Source of the DNA: Vulcanimicrobiota bacterium
Lineage (GTDB): Bacteria; Vulcanimicrobiota; Vulcanimicrobiia; Vulcanimicrobiales; Vulcanimicrobiaceae
DNA: 64,000 bases
Assembly (NCBI GenBank): GCA_027459645.1
Contig: DAIDHQ010000011.1
Span: 1 to 64,000 of the forward strand
Direction of reading: 5' to 3'
Every line of letters starts with the position of its first letter. Within the stretch, counting starts at the first letter, position 1. The translations under genes and the position numbers were made by a program. Below are positions 57,080 through 64,000 of this stretch, in pieces. The notes under the pieces are model-generated. The model was not told the DNA's origin. It saw only the letters and a list, made by a program, of their open reading frames with translations, and ran no database searches.

Positions 57080-58216
57080 ATGAACGGGAAGGTATTTTCG
57101 CGCCTCGCGGCAGGCTCGATCGTGACCGCCATGTTGAGCGTCGCGATCGGAAGCGCAGTGCCGCCGGCGAGTGGCAGTGCTGCGGAGTCATCGCCGCGGC
57201 CGTCGCCGACGTGCTATCAAGCAGCGAATGGGACGAAGGTGTGCGTAGCGGTTACGCCGCCGACGCCGGCGCCCACGCCTACGCCGCGAGTGGTGACGCG
57301 GATCGTGACCAAAGTAGTGACAATTCCGGTCAAGGTGCCCGTGCTTGAAACGCGCACGCTCGTGAGGACGCATACGATTGTGCGAAAGGTGCCGGTGGTG
57401 CGAATCGAGCGCGTCGCCGTCGCGCGGCATAGTACGCCGGCCAATGCGGCGTATCCGGCGGGCGGGCGAGTCCTCGCCAACGGCTTTCGCGAATACCCCG
57501 CAAATGGGCAAACATACGACGTAGGGTGTAACCCGCACGCGTTCTGTCTCTTCTTGTTCCCGAAGGGAGCGAAGATCACGTCGCGCGCCGTGCAAGATCA
57601 ATCGCATTGGGCCGTTCCCTTTACGACGTACGGCCCCGACGATCGATCTCTGCTCGCGGTGAAAGTGACGAGCACCGAACCGTTCGCGTACCCGGGGCAT
57701 GCTCCGCACGATATTCGCACGCAGCTCATCGTAACGACGGACAAGAGCAAGTGGCCGTATATTGTGTCGCTGCACACGTCGTCGTCGGCGCCGACCGCCG
57801 GTACGAAGGTTGCGTTCTACGACGCGTCGTCGTCGATCGCCGACGATCTCGTTCCGGGCAGCGTCAGGGGAAAGCCGGCGCCCACGCCGACGCCTGAGCC
57901 GACGTTGCCGCCGGTTGCAGCCCCGTGCTCGCTGGAAGGGCCGACGATGTACTTTTTACGCGGCACCGCAGACTTCTCGCCCACGAACGTCTTTGAAGAC
58001 ACCGTAGGGCATACGTGCATTGCGATTCCGAAGAACGCCGCGGACGCTCCCGTTGTGTTGAAGTCGGCGAACGACGGAGACGAAGTGCTGAACAGTTATC
58101 CTTGGAACGCGGGACTCTTCGTGATCGGCACACCCGATGTGCTGATCCTGCAAGACGGCAGCGGAAAAGGCTCACACCGCATCTATATCGTGAAGGATAC
58201 CCGCCGCCACCCGTGA
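57080..58216 (+). CDS. virB9: VirB9/TrbG-like outer-membrane channel protein (378 aa)
   Basis: ATG 57080 follows TAAGGAGG. Signal peptide, then a Pro/Thr and Val-rich extended region with repeated VVTRIVTKVVTIPVKVPV-like strands, an N-terminal VirB9-type domain (GQTYDVGCNPHAFCLFLFPK, LLAVKVTSTEP) and a C-terminal domain (FSPTNVFEDTVGHTCIAIPK, NAGLFVIGTPDVLILQDGSG). Two to four cysteines may form disulphides. Last gene of the secretion operon. No separate VirB7 gene was recognised next to it. Confidence 0.8.
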   Translation: MNGKVFSRLAAGSIVTAMLSVAIGSAVPPASGSAAESSPRPSPTCYQAANGTKVCVAVTPPTPAPTPTPRVVTRIVTKVVTIPVKVPVLETRTLVRTHTIVRKVPVVRIERVAVARHSTPANAAYPAGGRVLANGFREYPANGQTYDVGCNPHAFCLFLFPKGAKITSRAVQDQSHWAVPFTTYGPDDRSLLAVKVTSTEPFAYPGHAPHDIRTQLIVTTDKSKWPYIVSLHTSSSAPTAGTKVAFYDASSSIADDLVPGSVRGKPAPTPTPEPTLPPVAAPCSLEGPTMYFLRGTADFSPTNVFEDTVGHTCIAIPKNAADAPVVLKSANDGDEVLNSYPWNAGLFVIGTPDVLILQDGSGKGSHRIYIVKDTRRHP

Positions 58217-58228
58217 GGGAGCGTGAAG

Positions 58229-58257
58229 GGTATTTGTGCTAGTACACTAGAATATAA
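58229..58257 (+). promoter_or_regulatory. Promoter/operator TGTGCTAGTAC / ACTAGAATATAA
   Basis: TATTTGTGCTAGTAC, then ACTAGAATATAAC just before ATG 58264. CTAGT-AC-ACTAG is an inverted repeat. Closest relatives are at 5404-5430 and (minus) 15671-15699. A ribbon-helix-helix gene follows at once. Confidence 0.6.
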
Positions 58258-58263
58258 CGAAGC

Positions 58264-58488
58264 ATGGATGCCGTGATAGATAGGGAAGCTGTGCAGCGCA
58301 ATTTCGAGCGTGTACCCGTATCGCTGGACCCGGCGATCGCCGGACAGTTGGAGCGAAATGTGTTCGATCATAAGGTGTCTCGCTCGGGGTTCGTCGAGGC
58401 CGCGCTCCAGGAGCTGATGAGAAAGTCGCCGAGCGAGATCGCGCGTACGTTGAAAAAATACAACGTCGGTCGTCGGCGTAAGGTCTAA
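58264..58488 (+). CDS. Ribbon-helix-helix-type regulator (74 aa)
   Basis: ATG 58264, seven bases after the conserved element. The core RVPVSLDPAIAGQLERNVFD followed by KVSRSGFVEAALQELMRK matches the strand-helix-helix of small Arc/MetJ-type repressors. The tail is basic (KKYNVGRRRKV). It probably binds the CTAGT/ACTAG inverted repeat in its own promoter and, by extension, at the other sites. Confidence 0.75.
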   Translation: MDAVIDREAVQRNFERVPVSLDPAIAGQLERNVFDHKVSRSGFVEAALQELMRKSPSEIARTLKKYNVGRRRKV

Positions 58489-58496
58489 GCGTTCTA

Positions 58497-58640
58497 ATGG
58501 AATCCTGGGTGAAAGGCGAGGCCGCGCGGTTGCAGACGGGCGGAGTCGCGGAGGGGAAGCGGGGGTCCGGCGTAGTCGTGCAAACGATACGCCTGGCTCC
58601 CGCTCGTGTTTTTGATTGCCAGCGGAGAGGGATGCAATGA
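58497..58640 (+). CDS. Possible small protein (47 aa)
   Basis: ATG 58497 opens MESWVKGEAARLQTGGVAEG and runs to a TGA that overlaps the next ATG in ATGA. There is no strong ribosome-binding site or motif. The overlap is the main argument for it. Confidence 0.35.
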   Translation: MESWVKGEAARLQTGGVAEGKRGSGVVVQTIRLAPARVFDCQRRGMQ

Positions 58641-58993
58641 ACGATCGGGAGCCTGTATTGGATGCCGCGCCGGCATGGCTACTACGGGTCGTGAGCGTAG
58701 TGCAATCACCCGCCGGGAGAGCGGGCGCAGCAATCGTGCGCGCCGCGGCGTCTGGATTCGCGTGGGGAAGCGCGTGTATATGGGTGGGACTTCTCGCTTT
58801 CTTTTCCACCGCTACCGCCGATAAGACGCCCGCAACTGTTGGCGCCTTGTCCCAGCAGATGCTTTCAATCGAGGGCCCGTGGATAGCGCTCTGCATTGGG
58901 TTCGCGGTTGCGCGTCTCGCAGTGAGTGACGTAGGACGCTGGCTAGGCGAGACGGTGGGTGCGCGAATCAAAGCGCGGCACGACGAGGCTTAA
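58637..58993 (+). CDS. Membrane protein (118 aa)
   Basis: ATG 58637 follows GGAGAGG. Two hydrophobic segments (FAWGSACIWVGLLAFFSTA and IEGPWIALCIGFAVARLAV) and a basic C-terminus. No family recognised. It lies directly upstream of topB. Confidence 0.6.
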   Translation: MNDREPVLDAAPAWLLRVVSVVQSPAGRAGAAIVRAAASGFAWGSACIWVGLLAFFSTATADKTPATVGALSQQMLSIEGPWIALCIGFAVARLAVSDVGRWLGETVGARIKARHDEA

Positions 58994-59001
58994 GACGTAC
59001 A

Positions 59002-61026
59002 ATGCGAGTGTGGATTGCAGAGAAACCGAGTGTTGGCCGCGCGATCGCGGGCCACTTGCCTGGCCCTCAAAAGGCGTCGCGATCGCATATTGAATGCGGC
59101 AGCGGCGACGTAGTGACGTGGTGCTTCGGTCATTTGTTGCATGACTTCAAGCCCGAGGAATATACCGAGGCCTGGTCCTGGAAGGGACTCGGGGAGGCGC
59201 ATGCGGCCGGTACGCTTGACGGCGTGCTGCCCATGTGCCCGGATGAGTTCAAGCTGAAACCCGGCAAGGATGCGAAGGAACAGTTCGACGCGGTAAAGCG
59301 GCTCGTGAAGGCTGCAGGCTCTGTGGTTCATGCTGGTGATATTGACCGTGAAGGGCAGCTTATCGTAGACGAATTGCTACAGTTCGTTGGGAATCGCCGT
59401 CCCGTCATGCGACTTGATACGTCGTCGCTCGACGATGTAAATCTGTCGCGCTCCATGAAGAATCTTACTGACAACGCGAAGAACGCGGCGACGACGGAAG
59501 CGGGTCACGCTCGTCGCGAAGCCGATTGGCTCTTCGGAATGAACCTCACCGTAGCGGTAACGTTCGCTGCTCGCAAGAGCGGCTTCAGTGACGGCGTGCT
59601 TAACGTCGGACGCGTCAAGACGCCGACGATGCGACTCGTGGTCGAACGCGATCTTGATATAGAGAACTTTAAGCCGGTCGCGTACTTCGTCGTCGCTGCG
59701 TCGTTTAAGACGAGCGCTGGCGAAGTATTTACAGCGACGTGGAAGCCGAACCCCGAGCAGGTCGTGCTGGACGCCGAAAAGCGATTGCTGGATCGTGCGC
59801 CGGCCGCGGCGCTCGCGGAGATAATCGCAAATAAACCTGCTGTCGTGACCCGTTACAGCGACGAAGAGAAAAAGCAGGGGCCGAAGTTGCTGTATGCGCT
59901 TTCGGACCTGCAAGCCGATGCGTCGCGCATCTACGGACTACCCGTCGATCGAACGTTGCAGCTCGCGCAGAAGCTCTACGAAGCAAAGATCACGACGTAT
60001 CCTCGTACCGATTGCAAGTATGTGCCCGAAGCGCAGCTCGTCGATGCGCCGGCGGTGCTCGCGAACGTCGCACAAATCTATCCCCAGGTCGCCGAGTTCT
60101 GCAAGCAGGCCGATTCGTCGCGAAAGAGCGTGGCCTGGAACGATAAGAAGGTTACAGCTCACCACGCGATCCTGCCAACGGCACAACGTGTAGACCTTTC
60201 GCAGCTTGACGATGAGCAACGCAAAATCTACGACCTCATCGTGCGGCGCTATCTCTCGCAGTTTTTGCCGGAGTACCGCTATCGGGCCGTCGCAGCGGAG
60301 ATCGAGTGTGCTGGTGAGCGGTTTACTGCGACCGGACAGACGCCGGTAGCCGCCGGCTGGAAGGCGCTGTATGGCGCGAGCGTTGCCGACGAAGACGACG
60401 AGAAGCGCGATGATGACGAGGAGCAGTCAACGCAGGCGATTCCTCGCCTCACGAACGGCGAGCAGACGACGTGCCTTGGTGGCAAGGTGACGGCGAAGGA
60501 TACGAAGCCACCGCGGCGGTTCACCGAAGGTACACTCGTCAAGGCGATGGCCGCAATTCACGAGTACGTGACCGATCCCGAGATTCGTAAACGATTGAAA
60601 GAGAACGACGGGATCGGGACGGAAGCGACGCGCGCGTCGATCATTGCGGAGCTGAAGAAGGGTGAGTTCTTCGTACTGCAGGGCAAGAATATCGTGTCGA
60701 GTCCGCGGTGCCGAGGCCTGATCGCAGCGCTCAAGAGCATTAGCGATCGGCTTACCGATTACGGAGTCACCGCACAAGTTGAACAGAATCTTGCGCGGAT
60801 CGCGGACGGCACGCTCACCCGAGTGCAATTCCGCCAAGCGTTCATGCAGTTCGTCTCGGCTGCCTGCAAGGCTGCGCTTCGCGCCGTCGTCGCGATTCCT
60901 GCGACGATGCGCGGCCCGAGCAAGGGCGGCGCCAAGCGCACGTTCTCGAAAGCCGGAGCGGCAGCGAAGTCGGGCTTCGTTGCGCGCAAGACGGGCTTGA
61001 CGAGGAAAGCGCCTGCGCGTGGATGA
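59002..61026 (+). CDS. topB: DNA topoisomerase III (674 aa)
   Basis: A type IA topoisomerase that decatenates and relaxes DNA. Toprim: IAEKPSVGRAIAG (Glu7) and HAGDIDREGQLIVDE (Asp113, Asp115, Glu117). Catalytic ITTYPRTDCKYV (Tyr333, Arg335). GVLNVGRVKTPTMRLVVERD and EGIGTEATRASI-like (NDGIGTEATRASII) complete the family pattern. The C-terminus is short and basic without zinc fingers. Plasmid TopB enzymes commonly accompany type IV transfer systems. For a hairpin-ended replicon, unlinking replicated ends is an obvious use. Confidence 0.95.
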   Translation: MRVWIAEKPSVGRAIAGHLPGPQKASRSHIECGSGDVVTWCFGHLLHDFKPEEYTEAWSWKGLGEAHAAGTLDGVLPMCPDEFKLKPGKDAKEQFDAVKRLVKAAGSVVHAGDIDREGQLIVDELLQFVGNRRPVMRLDTSSLDDVNLSRSMKNLTDNAKNAATTEAGHARREADWLFGMNLTVAVTFAARKSGFSDGVLNVGRVKTPTMRLVVERDLDIENFKPVAYFVVAASFKTSAGEVFTATWKPNPEQVVLDAEKRLLDRAPAAALAEIIANKPAVVTRYSDEEKKQGPKLLYALSDLQADASRIYGLPVDRTLQLAQKLYEAKITTYPRTDCKYVPEAQLVDAPAVLANVAQIYPQVAEFCKQADSSRKSVAWNDKKVTAHHAILPTAQRVDLSQLDDEQRKIYDLIVRRYLSQFLPEYRYRAVAAEIECAGERFTATGQTPVAAGWKALYGASVADEDDEKRDDDEEQSTQAIPRLTNGEQTTCLGGKVTAKDTKPPRRFTEGTLVKAMAAIHEYVTDPEIRKRLKENDGIGTEATRASIIAELKKGEFFVLQGKNIVSSPRCRGLIAALKSISDRLTDYGVTAQVEQNLARIADGTLTRVQFRQAFMQFVSAACKAALRAVVAIPATMRGPSKGGAKRTFSKAGAAAKSGFVARKTGLTRKAPARG

Positions 61027-61259
61027 CGCCGCGCGCGTGCGACGACGACGAGTGCGCGTCTACCGATAACACGGTAGCCCTGTTGTCCTCGCTGGCGCGC
61101 GAGATCGTTGATGTGCGCACGAAGTTGCTTGACCGTGAGGCGAATGTCGTGAGACGCACCACGATAACGATGAACCTAAACATGGCGATGGGCTTTGTGC
61201 TGCGAGCCCGGACAATCGTCGCACGGCAGCTCGCAAACGAACGCAGGAGGGTAAGTTAA
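61023..61259 (+). CDS. Small helical protein between topB and ssb (78 aa)
   Basis: ATG in an ATGA overlap with topB. N-terminal acidic, Cys-containing part, then helices (VALLSSLAREIVDVRTKLLD, RARTIVARQLANERRR). No family recognised. Confidence 0.55.
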   Translation: MTPRACDDDECASTDNTVALLSSLAREIVDVRTKLLDREANVVRRTTITMNLNMAMGFVLRARTIVARQLANERRRVS

Positions 61260-61260
61260 A

Positions 61261-61686
61261 ATGGCAGGTAGTTACAACCGCGTGATTCTAGTCGGCAATC
61301 TCACGCGTGATCCCGAGATTCGATACACGCAATCGCAGAAGGCAGTCGCAAAGTTCACGCTTGCCGTGAATAATCCGCGTAACAAAGAAGAGACGACGTT
61401 CGTCGATATTGTTGCATGGGATCGCCTTGGTGAGACGTGTAACACGTACTTAAAGAAGGGTGCAAATACGCTCGTCGAGGGTCGCCTTGTGATCCGCACC
61501 TACGATGACAAGGATGGCAACAAGCGCAAGGCGACTGAAGTCGTGATCGACAGCATGCAAATGCTGGGATCGCGGCCACGTGAAGGCGGAGCTGGCGCGG
61601 GGACGGGAGACGTCGGTAGTGGCGACGGTTTTAGCGGCTATGCCGGCGGCGGGTTCGAGGAAGAGGAGGACGAGCTTCCGTTCTGA
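61261..61686 (+). CDS. ssb: Single-stranded DNA-binding protein (141 aa)
   Basis: YNRVILVGNLTRDPEIRYTQ, FTLAVNN, TTFVDIVAWDRLGETCNTYL, KGANTLVEGRLVIRTY and VIDSMQMLG are the SSB OB-fold. The acidic tip FEEEEDELPF is intact, so it can recruit the host replication enzymes. AGGAGGGTAAGTTAAA precedes ATG 61261. Overlaps the next ATG by one base. Confidence 0.96.
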   Translation: MAGSYNRVILVGNLTRDPEIRYTQSQKAVAKFTLAVNNPRNKEETTFVDIVAWDRLGETCNTYLKKGANTLVEGRLVIRTYDDKDGNKRKATEVVIDSMQMLGSRPREGGAGAGTGDVGSGDGFSGYAGGGFEEEEDELPF

Positions 61687-61994
61687 TGTTGTATCACAAT
61701 GAAGGGCGAAAAACGCCAGAAAATGTGAAATCCGGCGCCGATTGTGAAAATGATCGGCCCGGCCTAAACGAACTGTCGTCCGCCCTTGATGCGATGCAGC
61801 GACAGGCGTCTGCAGCCGCTCAGCTATTCGATGCGCCGTCGCCAGAAGCGCGTGAGGCTCTACGCCAAGCGCAGCGTGATATGACGACCTATAGCGCCGC
61901 GTGCGCGGTGGTGGTCGGAATGACTAGGCTTTACGGGAAGTCGATCATCGAGCTAGACGGGGCCGATCTAGTGCGCTATTGCGCAGAAAGATAG
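61686..61994 (+). CDS. Hypothetical protein (102 aa)
   Basis: ATG 61686 overlaps the ssb stop. Mostly helical (LNELSSALDAMQRQASAAAQ, EAREALRQAQRDMTTYSAAC). No family recognised; coupling to ssb suggests a role in DNA metabolism. Confidence 0.6.
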   Translation: MLYHNEGRKTPENVKSGADCENDRPGLNELSSALDAMQRQASAAAQLFDAPSPEAREALRQAQRDMTTYSAACAVVVGMTRLYGKSIIELDGADLVRYCAER

Positions 61995-62003
61995 CAAGCG
62001 AAG

Positions 62004-62321
62004 ATGGCAAGTGAAATGCGGTACGACGAACTACCGCGTTCTGAGGGTGACCTGCAGGCGCTCTTGCTTCGTATTACAAGAGGCGAAGTAATACGCTTCT
62101 CCGCGATCGTGCGCTTGGAGCGTTACGATCATGATGCTGAGAGCGGCCCGCCTTCGTTCGAGCTGATAGAAACGCGCGAAGGCGATGGCGACGTTGCAGA
62201 TGGCTTGTATCAGCTCTCGCTGTCGGGAGTCAGCGAGGCGATCGAAGACGTTAAGGACGTGTTGGCATTCGGTCCCGGTGACGGCGCCGTATTTACCGTG
62301 TCGAGTGGTGAGAAGCGGTGA
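62004..62321 (+). CDS. Hypothetical protein (105 aa)
   Basis: ATG 62004 after GCAAGCGAAG. An acidic protein with a beta-rich middle (VIRFSAIVRLERYDHD, YQLSLSGVSEAIEDVKDVL). No family recognised. GTGA overlap with the next gene. Confidence 0.6.
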   Translation: MASEMRYDELPRSEGDLQALLLRITRGEVIRFSAIVRLERYDHDAESGPPSFELIETREGDGDVADGLYQLSLSGVSEAIEDVKDVLAFGPGDGAVFTVSSGEKR

Positions 62322-62539
62322 CCCCCGGCGAGCCGCTACCGCTGAGATCATGCCCTGATTGTGGTTGCACCGAAGCCGATGCCTGCGTCGTGAAAAGCTC
62401 GACGTACGGATACTCGGGCTGTTCGTGGGTTCCGCAGTCGCCGCGCTGCAGCGCGTGCGTCTTTCCCGAGACACGTATCCGCGGCCCACGCCTTACGAAT
62501 GAATGCAAACACACGCAAAGGAGAGCCGTGAGTGAGTGA
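62318..62539 (+). CDS. Zinc-ribbon-like protein (73 aa)
   Basis: GTG 62318. SCPDCGCTEADACVV and CSACVFPETR, with a further CSW between them, resemble small zinc-ribbon proteins of phages and plasmids. Overlaps the next start by eight bases. Confidence 0.6.
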   Translation: MTPGEPLPLRSCPDCGCTEADACVVKSSTYGYSGCSWVPQSPRCSACVFPETRIRGPRLTNECKHTQRRAVSE

Positions 62540-63017
62540 GGTGAGTACACGACAACATTGGGGCTCGATTGTTGTACGCAACAACCTCTGGCTGGTAATT
62601 GTGTTGGGCGCGGTCGTTACGTGGGTTGTCTTGCACTACGCACCCGGGCTCCCATCTAGGCTACCGTGGAAGTCGCGCGAAGCGCTGGCGCTTGCGCACG
62701 CAGTCGCCACGCTCCAAAAATACACAGTGCCGGCGTACCTAGTGATCGTAGCGATAGTGCTCGTGAGCAATGTAGTCGTCTGGAGTTGTAGCACGCTGCA
62801 AGTCGCCGGCGGAAACGTAAGCTGGCGAGTGGGGATCGTGTCGGAGACGCGCATCCCGCTTGGCGCGATCCAGGACCTGCAAATATCGCGTTCGTTCGCT
62901 GGGTTGCTGTTCGGATACGGGACGTTGACGATCCGAAGTGGGTTGGCTATGGAGCGCCTGCCGTTCGTCCCGAACGTGGCCGCGATCGCGAACGTCATTC
63001 AGCGTGGAGCGTGGTGA
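62532..63017 (+). CDS. Membrane protein with bacterial PH-like domain (161 aa)
   Basis: GTG 62532. Two transmembrane helices (LWLVIVLGAVVTWVVLHYA, VPAYLVIVAIVLVSNVVVWS), then VAGGNVSWRVGIVSETRIPL...IQDLQISRSFAGLLFGYGTL, the pattern of bPH_2 (DUF304) domains that follow a membrane anchor. Role unknown. Confidence 0.7.
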   Translation: MSEVSTRQHWGSIVVRNNLWLVIVLGAVVTWVVLHYAPGLPSRLPWKSREALALAHAVATLQKYTVPAYLVIVAIVLVSNVVVWSCSTLQVAGGNVSWRVGIVSETRIPLGAIQDLQISRSFAGLLFGYGTLTIRSGLAMERLPFVPNVAAIANVIQRGAW

Positions 63018-63538
63018 AGATGATCGACATTTGGGTGCCGGGCCTTGACCCGGCCGATGACCCGCTCCTCGCGGAGATCGCTGACGCATGTTCGCGGATT
63101 CGCGAGATACCTGCGCGAGTGCTCGGCTGGTCGATAGAAGACGTGGCGATGGGTAATGTCAAGGGCGCGCGCCGGCGTCTGCGCGGGTGGGCGAAAGAGG
63201 TCGGGATCACTTGCGATACGATGCGGAAGACTGACGCGCCTGTTCTATGGTCGTTGTACCAGGACGGGTGGCGGACGGTTGGCATGCCGGCGGATATGCC
63301 GTCGCTGCCGACAAGTGAGATCGTTGACGGGCGCGAGGCGTCGATCGCGCACTACGACGAGGATTTGTTCGTGGATTTCGGACGCAAATTGCACTATGGA
63401 ACGAGTGCAGAGTCGTGGGCCGCGTTCCTTGCATTTGCCAAAGAGAACGACGGCAACGCGTTCGTGGTCGCCGACGTGATTCGACGAGCAAAGCATGACG
63501 AGCCATCTGACGACGAATGGCGAGCGGGAGAACCGTAA
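63011..63538 (+). CDS. Hypothetical protein (175 aa)
   Basis: GTG 63011; GTG 63014 or ATG 63020 are alternatives. The sequence is a mixed alpha/beta protein with conserved-looking blocks DIWVPGLDPADDPLLAEIAD and WSLYQDGWRTVGMPADMP. No family recognised. Confidence 0.6.
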   Translation: MVKMIDIWVPGLDPADDPLLAEIADACSRIREIPARVLGWSIEDVAMGNVKGARRRLRGWAKEVGITCDTMRKTDAPVLWSLYQDGWRTVGMPADMPSLPTSEIVDGREASIAHYDEDLFVDFGRKLHYGTSAESWAAFLAFAKENDGNAFVVADVIRRAKHDEPSDDEWRAGEP

Positions 63539-63541
63539 CCG

Positions 63542-64000
63542 ATGTTTGTTCACGAGGCGTCGTTCGAGAAGAGCGTAGCCGACCTGCTGTCGGCGAATCC
63601 TTGCACGAGAGCGGTCTTCGACGGCTACTCGTTCCAAAGCGGGCTAGCGGGGCAATACCCGATGGTGCGCGTTTTCGTTGAAGGCGTTGTGCATGAGGTA
63701 CACACGAGCGCTCTGGACGACGACGCGGCGACGCGCGTCGCAGAGCGTGTGTGGGAACATAACGGACGTAGAGAGGTTGACGCGCACGAGTTTGTCACTC
63801 TCTCGAATGAGCTTGCACGTCTCGAACGAGCTGTTCAAGTCGTGAGGAATAGCGGAAGCAGCGACGTGCTGCTCACCATCGCGAATCGGTGCGACATAGC
63901 CATTGGCGCTCTACGCGTGACTATAGTCGCGCCGGCGCTTCGGCGCTTTCACGGGGGCTTTATCGGGATTGCGTTCCGCCCGCGGCACGCTGGTGACAAC
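63542..64000 (+). CDS. Hypothetical protein, truncated by window end (at least 153 aa)
   Basis: ATG 63542, three bases after the previous stop, opens 153 codons with no stop before the last base. It starts MFVHEASFEKSVADLLSANP. The middle is a helical stretch (EFVTLSNELARLERAVQVV) and the end has FHGGFIGIAFRPRHAG. No family recognised from this part. Confidence 0.6.
   Translation, partial: MFVHEASFEKSVADLLSANPCTRAVFDGYSFQSGLAGQYPMVRVFVEGVVHEVHTSALDDDAATRVAERVWEHNGRREVDAHEFVTLSNELARLERAVQVVRNSGSSDVLLTIANRCDIAIGALRVTIVAPALRRFHGGFIGIAFRPRHAGDN

Noticed and set aside
1-64000. Insertion sequences, tRNA or rRNA genes
   Set aside because: No transposase motif, terminal inverted repeats around a transposase, or tRNA/rRNA-like segment was recognised by eye; a tool search could still find a tRNA.

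Overview
The window reads as one arm of a linear, self-transmissible extrachromosomal element (or a large linear plasmid) from a GC-rich, Gram-negative-type bacterium. Base 1 is the first base of a perfect, loopless 40-bp palindrome. The window also carries a telomere resolvase (protelomerase) gene at 16817-17878, so I read the left edge as a hairpin telomere. Candidate host: Vulcanimicrobiota (Eremiobacterota/WPS-2) or a relative. This is inferred from the TPR-LuxR regulator, the CGGG-type Ig-like lipoproteins and the very common CGATCG hexamer; it is an impression, not a measurement. I saw no rRNA, tRNA, CRISPR array or insertion sequence.

Layout. (1) 1-384: telomere and sub-telomere with repeated CTGCA/TGCAG motifs. 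(2) 385-11433: tightly packed, mostly small plus-strand genes (zinc-ribbon proteins, a DUF6573 protein, a Gp37/Gp68-like protein, DUF3850, MazG-like, a PD-(D/E)XK protein, an HNH nuclease), a GntR-like repressor on the minus strand, and a complete DnaA at 6890-8293. (3) 11485-15613: a GHKL ATPase/zincin fusion, a TPR-LuxR regulator and, just upstream of it, a small secreted tandem-repeat peptide. (4) 16218-18486: a histone-H1-like protein, the telomere resolvase and two membrane proteins. (5) 18620-25785: exported proteins, mainly Ig-like lipoproteins. (6) 26568-33843: VirB1-like transglycosylase, a second GntR repressor, an operator array, a ParA whose Walker A motif lies at the C-terminus (apparent circular permutation), its ribbon-helix-helix-like partner, an AbiE toxin-antitoxin pair and a primase-type replication protein with a candidate divergent small RNA. 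(7) 34436-58216: the conjugation module: two relaxosome accessory genes, an intergenic candidate oriT, a 1721-residue relaxase-helicase fused to two telomere-resolvase-like domains, an ArdC-like antirestriction protein, coupling protein, tandem OB-fold protein and a VirB11-2-3-4-8-10-5-6-9 secretion system. (8) 58264-64000: ribbon-helix-helix regulator, topoisomerase III, SSB and small accessory genes, with the last gene running off the window.

How it works together (inference). Replication would be started by the primase-type Rep and/or DnaA, replicated telomeres resolved by the 16817 enzyme, copies segregated by the permuted ParA and its partner, and the element transferred by the relaxase and type IV secretion system. 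A linear hairpin-ended replicon poses a special problem for conjugation, and the resolvase-like domains in the relaxase may be the solution. Three recurrent DNA signals tie the regions together: a CTGCA..GC/GCTTGCAG dyad on the -35 of left-arm promoters, a GTAATACGCGAAATACG operator near both GntR genes, parA, rep and oriT, and a TGTGCTAGT..ACTAGAAYATAA promoter/operator. A fourth, 44-bp element precedes both the DUF192 gene and the pilus operon.
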